In this document: piece by piece, positions 26,683-37,432 of the stretch
How the letters are laid out: each line of letters opens with the position of its first letter
Position numbering within the stretch: the stretch's first letter is position 1
Source: Axinella damicornis
Taxonomy: Eukaryota > Porifera > Demospongiae > Axinellida > Axinellidae
Direction: 5' to 3'
NCBI GenBank assembly: GCA_963931865.1
Contig: OZ007510.1
Coordinates: forward strand, 9,272,993 to 9,336,992
Length of the DNA: 64,000 nucleotides
Position numbers and translations under genes: made by a program
Notes under the pieces: generated by a model
The model's input: only the letters and a program-made list of their open reading frames with translations
The model's database searches: none
What the model was told of the DNA's origin: nothing

Positions 26683-29015
26683 GTACTAGTATACAGACTG
26701 TAATAAGGCACATACCCATACAGAGTCCATCATGCCACCTCTCCCTCCTATACTCCCACTCCTTTGTCCTTCCTACTCCCCTCCTTCCATCCCTCCTTCC
26801 CTCCCTCCCTCCCTCCCTCCCTCCCTCCCTCCCTCCCTCCCTCCCTCCCTCCCTCCCAGGAATGTGAGTGGGAGGTACTAGTAGAAGTACTGCACCACCT
26901 CCATGGCCTCCTCCAGGACCGAACACTCACTCTTTCTAGCCAGCCTGACCTTAGCCCCATCTGCACGCAGCTCTGTCAGATGGTGAGAACACTCAACAAG
27001 GCTGCATGGTAGCATTCAGCAGTGATGATGTAATGGTTATGACATAACATAATGGTGATGATATTATCACCATTACATCATCACCATTACATTATCCCAT
27101 CACCATTACTACATCATCACCATTATAATGTTGTTAGCAATGTGGCTATATATGTCTCTCTGTCTTCCATCCTGTGTACAGCTGCAGGTGCAGGATTCGC
27201 GTATGAAGGAGCTGCGCAATGTGTCTAGCAGCTGGTCCAAGTTGGATCTGTATTCCCTCGTCTATCCTGTGATCACCAGCCTCTGTACCTATCCTGGCCA
27301 CCTGGACAGGAAGGCCCAGGTGAGGGGAGAAGAGTGGAGGCATGAGGTGGGAGAAGGGCATGATGGACGCATCAGGAAGTGTGCCTTCCTATAGATAGGA
27401 CCCACCCCTAAAGCCGGCCCCCACTCCCCACACACTCAATCACAGCACCTTCTGGTATGCTGCTTGGAGGTGGGATTGGTTGGGAAGAGTGCTCAGATGT
27501 GTGTGTCTGCCCTCTCCATCTCCTCCCTCGAGCTACAGGCCACCATGTCTAGGTAACAGCATGCTGTAGTTGACAAGCCTGTGCGTCCCTCCAGCCATTG
27601 CATCATGTATTAATACTGTGACAGCATAAGCATACCAATTGGAGTTGATACCTGCATGACAGTGACGATATGTGCAATTGCAATACCAGTGCAGTATAGA
27701 GACTATACTTCTAGTGCACCAGCACAGAATAGACTATATTTCTGGTGTATACTATAGCTATCATCAAGAGTGTATAATGAAGAAGAAGAGAGTATCGAAC
27801 TCGCTATAGGCTAACATTGAATGTATGCGGAAAGTAACGTGACATCCAGTATGGTGCTAATATCAAATCACAATCTTCCCTGACATAGACGCCATCATGA
27901 TGGCTACCGTACCACAGCTAGCTAGCCTCTTTGACTCGACAATCAAGGTGTGTGTGCAGCAAGTAAACTCGGGGAGTACAATAGTTGACGGATAGTCGAG
28001 TATGTGTGGATCACGTGCACCATACTGGATGTCACGTTACTTTCCGCATACATTCAACGTTAGCCTATAGCGAGCTCGATACTCTCTTCTTCTTCATTAT
28101 ACACTCTTGCTATCATGTGTGCTGTGCAATGAGGTCCAGATTGCAATAATGTGTAATGTGTGCAGCTGCATGTGTGATGTCACATGACTCAGATGATTGA
28201 CACCTTCCTTATGCAGACTGCTCCCTCGTGTCCTCTACCGCCTGGGCCAGGTGGCAGCAACCCCGGCCATGGCCCTCCCGGTGCTGGAGTTCCTCTCCGG
28301 CCTTGTCCCAGTCCCTGTCCTTTACAGCGGCTTCGTGGAACAGCAATATCTCTCTGTGTTTGGGATCGCCCTCCCCTACACTAACCCCCACAAGTAGGGG
28401 AGCACATGTTGTAGTGTGTATTCTTGTTCAGGGAAAGTAAGGTTTATGTTGCTATGGCAACAACAATCCTTGTACCCATTGCATCATAAATCAGTTCTGA
28501 TCACCTCACAATATCACTGAATTAAGACCTGTGAATCAGAGATTGTAACATGATACGAAGTGCTGTCATTGCCCATAGCAACAGGAACGTTACTCCCAAC
28601 TGGTTCTAATAGTTATATATGTGTGCAGCTAGATATTGATTCCTCTCTGCTTGCAGATATCCCCCGTACATCATTGCCATGGCCCACCGTGTGATAGCAC
28701 AGTGGTTCGTGCGTTGCCGGATACAGTACCGCCCCACCATGGCCAGGTTTATCAGCAAGGTACACCTGCCCTCACACCCTCACGTGTTTCTTGTTCTCAC
28801 GCTGGCTGTGGTCCATGTGCTCATGGTCTTGTGTATTGCTCCCTTGATCACAGAGTCTGTCAATGCATGTAATGGCTGGCAGTGTGGGGAGAGGGGGTGA
28901 TGGGAGTGAGGGGGTGGGTGAGGAGCTCGTGGAGGTGTGTGGAGACATGATGTCACGATTTACCTACTCCAACCTCTCTACCTTGCCAAGCAGGTGAGCA
29001 TGGATGTGGACATGG

Positions 29016-29089
<74 letters not shown>

Positions 29090-32000
29090 GCATGTGCACG
29101 TGTACTTGCTCTCTGCAGGTCTTCAGGTGCAGAATTTCTGATGAGTGGAGGCCACAGTAAAACTTGGCTTGTTGGCAATTCCCTTGTTACCGTGACGACC
29201 AGTGGGCAAGGAGGAGGCAGGGATGGGATCTGCAGTAGATGTGCTGCAATTAGAGCATCATTACGACCAGATAGCCTGGCTGAGGCGTCCTTACTGAACA
29301 GAGATAGTGATGTAAGAGGAGGGGGAGGAGGAGAGGATGGAGCAAGAGGTGGAGGTGCAAGAGAAGGAGGAGGAGGAGAGGGAGGGGGTGAAGGGCCAGT
29401 GCTGTGCAGCTGCTGGTGTAGGGGGTGGGCAGAGATCAAGATACGGCGACTCACAGGAAACATATCCTGGCTGATGCGGCTGCAGAACCGGCTGGTCCCC
29501 TTCTCGGCTGGCTACCCCCTGGCTGTGAGTGACACGGGAGCAGAGTGGTCCCTCCTTGCAGCTAACTATCCCTTCGAGGGAAGGGATGAGGAGGGTGTGG
29601 CAGCTCAGCCAGGTTAGCAACTTGTTTATCATCACTAGACTCTTGAACGGGGAGTCTGGCACACGAAACTAGAAGTACATAGGAGCCATATTCGACAAAC
29701 ACTCAATTTCTTTTTATCAAGTGTTTTCTGAATTGCAACTTGCAGAAGGATCCAGAGCGGTGGCAAGTTCTGAACAACACACTTTAGGTGAGAGCAAGAA
29801 GCAGGGAGGTGGAGGTGAAGGAGGTGGGGATGGTGGAGATGAAGGTGGGGATGGTGGTGGTGATGGTGGTGAGGGGAAGGAGAAGGTGGGATTCCAATGT
29901 GAAGGTACATACAAATATAGGTACAGATACTGTTGACGCATGTTATGCATAAGTTTGTTTGCACCACAGCTGGGAGTGGTGAGGCTGCACTGGAGGAGGA
30001 GGAGAGGGTCACGGGGAGAGAACCCGAGGAAGGAACATGGAACAATGTGGAGGAACAGGTGTCCTTGACAGAGGTTGCCAGCAGGGAACCCTCCGTGGGT
30101 CCGGATGACCTCCCCACCCCCATGGCCAGTGTGCATGCGTCTCCTACTCGGCGCCCTGTCCCCAGGAGGGGGCGAGAGGTCTTGTACCCCACCGCTAGTA
30201 CCAGCTATCCTTCGCTGTCCTCCCTCGAGCACCTCCCACCTCTGCTCTCCTACGATGAGGGGGATGGGTTTGGGAGGTCCCCCTCCCTGCATGGGAGTGG
30301 CGAGCTGCTATCAGAGCAAGAGCAGGTGAACTTGCATTTGTTGTGTGTGATCAATGTAGTTGATATGTACAGGTGTAAGAGCTTTCAAAATTAATGTATG
30401 GTAACGTGCATGTACATGTATGTAGCCTTGTCCCCAGTCCCATGCCCAGCTTTTTGTCACTTGCAGTATACAAGCGACGAAAAGCTGGGCGTGGGACTGG
30501 GAACAAGGCTACATGTGTGTGTGTGGAAAAGTGGGGGGGGGGGGGGGGGGGGTACATGAATATACATGTACTGCTTCTTTCTTGAATCTGTTTGCCACTT
30601 TCCTGTCCTGCAGTTGAACCTGCTGGCCAGCATGTCTGAGGGCAGTGCAGTCGCCTCCAGCAGCTCATCTGAAGGTATACCACCAATACATTGCACATGT
30701 GAAATCTGAGGTGGCAGCTGACTGAACTTTGAACTTTATGTGTTAGTGCTGCAATATATAGTCTATGAAGCTGTGCCATGCTGGGTGGAGTGAACTGAAC
30801 TATGCTCCGCCCACAACTTCCTGTGTGGCAAAGGGTGGGGTGGAGTGAACTGAACTGTGCTCCGCCCACAACTTCCTGTGTGGCAAAGGGTGGGGTGGAG
30901 TGAACTGAACTGTGCTCCGCCCACAACTTCCTGTGTGGCAAAGGGTTTGATAGCTAGACTACTACTGCATGTGTCCCCTCAGATGAGAGTGACACGCCCA
31001 CTGTCTCAGAGGAGTCTGAGGGTCCCCCACTGAGCCTGCCAAGTGAACACTGGCCACTCCCACCACTTGATAACGGCCAGCCACACCAACCGCTTGATAA
31101 TGGCCGGCCACACCAACCACCCAGTGAACACAGGCACCTGCCACACACGCCACCTCTGGAGGAGCAGGTAAAGGTGGGTGGTAGTTAGTCTCGGTCCCAG
31201 ACCCAACCAACCCCAGCACGGATCACTTTTAGTATACACGCCCTGGATAAATGGTCTGGGAATGAGACTAGGTGGTAGTATGTGTGTAGGCTGTCAATGA
31301 CATGGCTGTCAGCTCGTGCTTGTACTGATGTTGCATGTCATTCCCTCTAGCCCACTCCTCCTTTGCCCTTGGTGGTACACAGCTCCCCCCATCCTTCTCT
31401 CAAGCGGCATGCCTCTATGCCGGAGGAGAACAGCTCCGTAGAATCGCTCCAACACTCACTCGCACACCTCACTCCTTCCCCCACCCCAACAAGACGGCGC
31501 AGTACTCCTGCTCCTCCTTCCCACACACCTTCCTCCACCAGCCCTGCCATCGGCAGAAAGAAGCTGATGTTTGCACAACCTCCGATTTGTGAGTGGAGAT
31601 AACAGTTGAGAGACATCATAAATACTTCTGTTATAGCTCCTGGCATCCCATTCCGTTCCACTACAGTCCCAGTTCCATCCCAGCAGATTGGGGACAGCGA
31701 GGTGCACAACAACCCCAGCTTCATCTTCCTGCAGCTCTACCACACCACTGGTGTTGGGGAGGAATCACCAGGGAGAACTCCACTGCTACTGCCTGGAGGG
31801 GAGGTGGGAGGGGTGGGAAGAGGGGGTGGGAGGAGTGGAGGTGGGGTGGAAAGAGGGGAGGGGAGGTACATGTAGGAGGGGTAGAGAGGAGTGGAGGTGG
31901 GGTGGGAAGAGGGGAGGTGGGAGGAGGGGAAATAGGAGAGTGGTCAGGTAGGGATGAGGTGAGAGGATGCTACTTTTTGGTGCGGTGGAATGATCCTGCC

Positions 32001-32191
32001 TCCCCCCTCCCACACACAAACACACACTCGTACTTCACACAAGGCGATGGAGAGAGCAGTGAAGGTGCTGGACCACATTCCTCCCTATGACACTCACAAG
32101 ATTGGAGTGGTTTATGTGGGACAAGGACAGGTGTGGCTAGCTGTAGCTCACCACTTACAGTCACGCACATGCACACACACACACACACACA

Positions 32192-32275
<84 letters not shown>

Positions 32276-33251
32276 CAATCCATTCCCCATGCATACACAG
32301 ACACAGGAGGCAGAGATCCTGGGCAATTCATTTGGGTCCTCGCGCTACCTTGACTTCCTCCAGGGGCTTGGCCAGCTAGTGTGGCTGTCTGACTGCCCCC
32401 CTGATCTTGTCTACCTTGGAGGGCTCGACCGCAGTGGCACCGATGGACAGTGTGCCTACTTCTACCAGGATGAGATAATGCAGGGTAACCAGCTTTCTCA
32501 CCCCAGTGTTTGCCACTTGCAGTACTGCAAGTGACAAACACTGGGGTGAGAAGGTCTGGGTATGAGCAGAGTGGGTGTGAGGGTGTATATATGTGTGGAT
32601 GAGTAATGTACACAACGATCGTCCATCTTTGTGCTATTTTTTCCCTGAATGGGGCATTGACGGAGGCTGTGGCACAGCTCAGATGCACTGTTGTTACCCA
32701 CCCAGCGTTGACCTCCCACGTGTGTGTTACCATAGCCCCCAGTATTGTTGACCTTGGTCAACAACACTGGGCCATCAGGGAGCTAACAAAACATACACAC
32801 CTTGGCTAGCCTCGTTCCCAGGCTCCCCCCTGTGTGTGCGGCGATGAAACGTTTTGTCCCCACGCGCAGGGGGGAGCCTGGGAACGAGGCTACACCTTGG
32901 TACATGTATGTGTGTTTTGTTGGACCCGGTGTTGTTGACGTTGGACCAGGTGTACGTATGTTTTGAGGGACCCAGTGTTGTTGAACTTGGTTTGATGGAC
33001 GTGGTGTTGTTGAACTTGGTGTGTGTGTTTTGATAGCTCTTTGATGGACCGTATCCTCCTCAGTGATCTTCCATGTTGCTACGCTGATGCCCACTCACCC
33101 TGAGGACCCCCACTGCAGTAACAAGAAGCTGCACATTGGCAATGACTTTGTCACTGTGATCTACAATGACTCATCACAGCCGTACTCGTTTGGAACCATC
33201 AAGGTACCCGTACCCTCTCTACCCCAACACACACACGCACATGCACATGCA

Positions 33252-33325
<74 letters not shown>

Positions 33326-34209
33326 CACACGCACATGCACATGCACATGCACTCACACGCACACGCACACACACACACACACACACATCCATCTCTAACT
33401 CAAATGGCCTTTCCACAGGGCCATTTCAACTTTGTGGAGGTGGTAGTTGAGCCTCTGCCTGGCAACATGAACCGAGTCTGCCTTGCAGCAAAGAAAGGTA
33501 TGTCTCTTTCTTGGTGTGGCAATAATCTTATTGAAGGCCTCAACTGATTCCATTACACACACTGCACCTATCATCACCTGCTACTGAGGTTCACCCACAA
33601 TGCTACATAATACACACTTAACATCTGCTGCTGGTTCATCCATGGCCAGCCACCAAGTCCGATACATTAGTGACAAAATTCAAGTTGCCAACCAATACTG
33701 CAGGTCTGGAGGAGATGCTGTTGAGTGAGCCAAGTCTCATCTCAGACACCTGGCTACCTGTGCTGGTCCGACAGAAGGCCCTGCAGGCCAACGTGAGTTG
33801 TGCACAGCAGTTTTAATACATTAGAGGAACTTATTAATTGATTCTTAGAAAATTATTGCCTTTGAAATTAGAGAAGTGAACGTTTCCACTAAAATAGTAA
33901 TCCATTAGTGGAATGGTATGCATTGTGTAGCAGGCCAAGCATGTACAGTGACATCATTGTTGTTGCAGTGGAGCACAAAAATGATGTCATCTTGAGCAGG
34001 TATGTGTAGAGTGATCTCCCTCCCTCCCTCTTCAGCTGGCATCGCTGGTGCAGGTGAGTTCCTCAGGTTCCACCGAACACTCCCTCTCCAACTGGCTGGG
34101 ACGGCTGCACCAGATGAGGAGGGTGCGCGAAAAGGCACTCCACGAGACCCAGACAGTAGGAGGCTCCCAGAAGGCCACACCCACCCCAGATTTCACCGCA
34201 TATTCATAG
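22868..34209 (+). CDS. TSC2: Tuberin, RapGAP of the TSC complex (gap-interrupted)
   Basis: This is tuberin, the GTPase-activating subunit that turns off RHEB and so mTORC1 at the lysosome. The start reads MQPQKEQTIRQKLGSILGLG at 22868. Early exons are 22868-23017, 23268-23354, 23453-23563 and 23720-23799. After the gap come 24482-24690, 24820-24975, 25148-25251, 25316-25397, 25488-25643, 25767-25850, 25916-25981, 26213-26332, 26403-26597, 26860-26982, 27182-27319, 27446-27552, 28217-28393 and 28657-28759. Then come SKTWLVGNSLVTVTT (29119-29611), a low-complexity Ser/Pro/Glu-rich middle and the RapGAP domain: NPSFIFLQLYH (31.7 kb), YDTHKIGVVYVGQGQ (32.1 kb), YLGGLD (32.4 kb), HIGNDFVTVIYND (33.1 kb, catalytic Asn present). 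The last exon, 34036-34209, ends TPDFTAYS. About 200 N-terminal HEAT-repeat residues are missing around the gap. The intron after 25397 uses a GC donor. Confidence 0.93.
23820..24131. repeat. Inverted-repeat element truncated by the assembly gap
   Basis: GGGAGGTCGCAACCATAG near 23870 has inverted counterparts near 24085-24125, with a TTTGACCGTTGACTG motif repeated three times between. Related pieces occur at 5783-6010. The sequence runs into the N gap, so inverted repeats may be why assembly failed here. Confidence 0.5.
24132..24331. other. Assembly gap of exactly 200 N
   Basis: The round size suggests a placeholder length. TSC2 coding sequence for roughly 200 residues is absent across the interval 23800-24481, more than 200 bases could hold, so the real gap is larger or this locus is misassembled. 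Confidence 0.95.
26786..26857. repeat. (CCCT)n tract before a TSC2 3' splice site
   Basis: About 70 bases of pure CCCT repeat end in CCCAG at the acceptor of exon 26860, acting as an extended polypyrimidine tract. Confidence 0.9.
27766..28108. mobile_element. Long-inverted-repeat transposon, 343 bp
   Basis: Arms of about 90 bp (starting AAGAGTGTATAATGAAGAAG) are near-perfect inverted copies at both ends, with a short unique centre. Flanks GCTATCATC / GCTATCATG (27757-27765, 28109-28117) give an 8-9 bp duplication. It lies in a TSC2 intron and has different termini from the TAGCCTCG family. No coding capacity. Confidence 0.85.
30423..30511. mobile_element. Palindromic MITE with CCCAGCTTTTTGTCRCTTGC core
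   Basis: TAGCCTTGTCCCCAGTCCCA faces TGGGACTGGGAACAAGGCTA. Its inner stem (AGCTTTTTGTC.CTTGCAGTA) recurs at 34440-34492, 34590-34650, 56300-56345 and 56640-56660, marking a subfamily with a shared core. It lies in a TSC2 intron. Confidence 0.8.
30780..30945. repeat. 55-bp tandem repeat, three copies
   Basis: Three near-identical units containing GGAGTGAACTGAACTGTGC lie in a TSC2 intron. Confidence 0.85.
31186..31270. mobile_element. Palindromic MITE, perfect 9-bp TSD
   Basis: TAGTCTCGGTCCCAGACC to GGTCTGGGAATGAGACTA; GGTGGTAGT is duplicated at 31177-31185 and 31271-31279. It lies in a TSC2 intron. Confidence 0.85.
32490..32552. mobile_element. Hairpin relic related to the palindromic family
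   Basis: CTTTCTCACCCCAGTGTTTG and CAAACACTGGGGTGAGAAGG are perfect arms around CCACTTGCAGTACTGCAAGTG-type sequence, the core of the 30423 subfamily. The terminal TAGCCTCG is lost. It lies a few bases after a TSC2 exon (donor at about 32485). Confidence 0.6.
32807..32892. mobile_element. Palindromic MITE
   Basis: TAGCCTCGTTCCCAGGCTCC to GGAGCCTGGGAACGAGGCTA, duplication CACCTTGGC / CACCTTGGT at 32798-32806 and 32893-32901. It lies in a TSC2 intron. Confidence 0.85.
33230..33390. repeat. (CA)n microsatellite, TSC2 intron
   Basis: About 150 bases of CA dinucleotides with interspersed GCACAT. Similar CA/TG runs lie at 11443-11466, 11780-11816, 25668-25762, 26600-26680, 29018-29085, 32170-32270, 37388-37432, 39895-40018, 48585-48661 and 57162-57220. 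Confidence 0.9.
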
Positions 34210-34382
34210 ACAAGTATAGCAGAGAGCTAACAAACTGGTCCTTCACAGCATTCAATCATGAGAGTTCACATATCCCTGAAGTTTTGGAGATGTATGTAAG
34301 GAGACAACATGAGAGTTATTCATGACCATAGTTTGAGGCCGGGATCAACAACCATAATGAACCATGCACAGAGTGGGCTACC

Positions 34383-34436
34383 TAGCCTCGTTCCCAGACC
34401 CCCGGGGGCCCTAGCCTCGGTCTGGGAACGAGGCTA
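34383..34436. mobile_element. Palindromic MITE
   Basis: TAGCCTCGTTCCCAGACC to GGTCTGGGAACGAGGCTA around a GC-rich loop, in the TSC2/CLEC16A spacer. No clear duplication. Confidence 0.75.
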
Positions 34437-34489
34437 CAGGGCCCAGCTTTTTGTCGCTTGCAAGTGTATAGTACTGCAAGTGAGAAAAG

Positions 34490-34583
34490 CTGGCATCACT
34501 GGTGCATGCATGGCGAGCTAGTTCCTCAGGTTCCAATGAGCACTCCAGTTCCTCAGGTTCCAACGAGCACTCCCTTTCCAAAC
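34490..34583 (+). pseudogene. Tandem fragments of the TSC2 last exon
   Basis: CTGGCATCACTGGTGCA and two tandem copies of AGTTCCTCAGGTTCCAAYGAG followed by CACTCC closely match the start of the functional last exon (34036-34090). They are non-coding, lie downstream of the stop codon, and look like partial duplicates of that exon. Confidence 0.75.
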
Positions 34584-34920
34584 TACATGCTTTTCGTCAC
34601 TTGCAGTATAGTACTGTACTGCAAAAGCTGGGCATGCGAATGAGGCAATGGGATACCATGCAGCATTAGGTACAGGAAATGTGTATAGGATTTAGCTCTA
34701 TCCTTCAGATATCCTACATTCAGGAAACTCCACATTTCATCTCGATCAGCTGTAGCTCCAAACTCAGACATCACAGTAGCAGCACAGTTTGTTTCTTTCT
34801 ACTGACCATGTCGGACATATCACAAATTCCTGATTAGTATTCTGGCAATAATTTATTTTCATAACACTAGTCACTGTACTCGCCACATCAATATTTCAAT
34901 AACAGGAACCACACACTCTA

Positions 34921-37386
34921 TCACACAAACTGAACAGCAACTGGTTCACTGCCAGTACCAGATTCATTGGGAGGCCCCTCCTCATTAACAGTTAATTCAT
35001 CCAGGACAGGTTCTGGGGGTGGAGTCACTGAGGGATGAGCACCACTGCTCACGTTGATGTTTACTGGCTGTGAGGCGCCATCCTGGGTGGAGTTCGTCTG
35101 CAGTAATTCACAGCTTCTTGATCTTGAGCCATACTCACGTCTGTCCAACCAGGGTTCAGTCTGAAGCAGCTCATAGCTCTGTGACCTCAAGCCCATCTGC
35201 CATGGCTCACAGCTTGGTGATCTTGATTGTGAGCCTTCTTTATGCAGATGGAGTACTGCCTCCAGACTGCGCGTGTCCAACTCCACTGTGGGACTGATGG
35301 CCTCCTCAGAACTGAGATGGGGAGACAGTGAGCCACCTGCATGTACAGAGGAGATGCCAGGCAATGAAAAGGACACATTATCTATAGTCTTTGCCTCACA
35401 CATTAATTATTATGTGAACGCCTCAAGTAAAAATAGAACATCAAAATATGTGGGAATTGCCAAATCATACACTCAAATTAAAACTCCTAAAATACATTTT
35501 TGCAAGGAATCCTAGTTTGGAGGATACAAACTGGGATTTGTACATATACTTGCATTCACATAATTATAATAGGAAATTTGTCCTTAGAGAGGTTAACAGT
35601 CCTCTCTTCTCAGAGGTTCAAAATGTATTATAATGTAGAATAGAGCTAGGGAACCCAATTATTTAGGACCTTGAAATCATTCTTTGCATGACAGTGAGGT
35701 CTATTATACCCATAATCCTGGGAAATTGTGACAGTAAAACCTCGATCTGAATAGCAGACCCTCTGAGATAGGGACACAATATAATTACACAAGCAGTGGA
35801 TAACAGGGCCTTCTTTATTTGTAGTGGGTGTGGCCCGAGAATGAGGCTAAAATTGACCAAGAATTCCGTGTGGCTACCACTAACCATTTAGTGTGAGAGA
35901 GTTATTGAGGTTGTCAGTGGACGAGGGCTGCAGGTTGATCATCTCAATTTGCTGGGAGCTAGGTGGAGAGGATGAGGGGGGCATGAAGACGTGGTGTAAC
36001 ACAGAGGTGGAGAACTGGGAGGGGGTGGGGACAATGTGGGCTGGGGGATCCAGGGGGAGCCGGGAGACGTGTGGCATGGGGATGCTCTGTGTGGGTGAAG
36101 ATTCAGGAAAGGGAGGGGGCTCAGGAGGGGTGGGGAGGTGGAGAAGCTTTGCGATGCGAGTCATTTTGGCAAGGCGGAGGTGGTCCTTGCTGCGGAGGAG
36201 GCACTGGCGGGCAGCCACACAGCGGATATGGTCTGAAAACTGAAACCGGGAAGAAAGGGCAGGGCGCTTCTGTGCCACACTGTGGCTGTGCACAGTGATG
36301 AAGAGAGCACAGCTGTCAGCAGGGTCCGTGCTGATGTCAACATCCTAGGGGGGGAAGTCGAAAATCATTTTCAACAAACTGCCACCTCCTCTTCTCCATT
36401 GGAGTACCCATCCTAGGCCTGTGGGCATACAATGGGGGTACCCTCAATGGTCCTCATTGTATAGGAATGCTATTACCATGGGGCAGCTGCTCCCCCACAA
36501 GTTCCTTGTACCTGTAGGAATGCGATGAAGTGGACAATGCCCCAGCCTAGCCTGGTCTTGTCTGGGTCCACTAGGAGAAATTCTGTTTCTGTGACAACCA
36601 TGAAGTGCTGGGAACTCCTGCATGTGGCAAATGACTGTCATAAACTATGCCAATTAGGGTACCCAAGTAACTGTCAATGGTAGTCAAAGACAATGATGAC
36701 TGTCATACACTATGCCAATTAGGGTACCCAAGTAACTGTCATACACTGTGCCAATGCCAAGTGAGATAACTTACTTTTCAGCAGACGTAACTTTACACGA
36801 CACCAGGTCACAGTTGTCTGTGTGTGTGCGGATGTGTGCATGTTGAGCGACTGATTCACATGTACTCTACAAACTAATTTACAACCCTTGCAACTGCCAC
36901 TGCCCCTCCGCTGACTCACTGATAGGGGTGGGCAATATATCGTTATTATCGTATATCGTGATATTAAGAGCCCATGATAATCGTATCGTGGTGGTTTTAA
37001 AATTATCGTCATATCGTGTTCACATTATTAGTGGTGTTGTTTTTGCAGAAATAAGGCATGCAGTAGCTAAATAGTGTATACATGCAATTTATGACAACAT
37101 AGTAAATGCTTGGCTTGTAGAAATATTCTAGTGTGGCATGAGAAGTCAAATAAACTAGCCAAAACACATTATCGTGATAATATCGAATATCGTGATAAAT
37201 AACACATGATATATCGTGACCACATTATTCTGATATCGCCCACCCCTACTCACTGAGGTCCACGATGTCTGCAACAGAGGCAGAGTTGCTGGGCATGGTC
37301 AGGGGGAGCTCCCTCTCCTCACTCCCAGACACCTGCTGACTCAGTGCACGGATGGCAAAGAACACACGCATCGCCTGTATGTGTGC

Positions 37387-37432
<46 letters not shown>

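Larger units (their letters stand above)
34210..34920. other. Tail-to-tail spacer, TSC2 to CLEC16A
   Basis: No gene is seen. It contains a palindromic MITE (34383-34436), hairpin relics of the AGCTTTTTGTC subfamily, and two decayed partial copies of the TSC2 last exon (34490-34583). Confidence 0.75.

Noticed and set aside
26748..26966. Frame encoding repeated Gly-Arg-Glu-Gly
   Set aside because: Antisense of the (CCCT)n tract in a TSC2 intron.
29119..29611. A frameshift or separate gene because of the long Gly/Glu-rich frame
   Set aside because: It begins and ends with conserved TSC2 sequence in one phase, so the low-complexity stretch is an insertion within a single exon.
33161..33450. Cys/Val- and His/Thr-rich frames across CA repeats
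   Set aside because: Dinucleotide repeats read through in all frames; conserved TSC2 exons flank them with proper splice sites.
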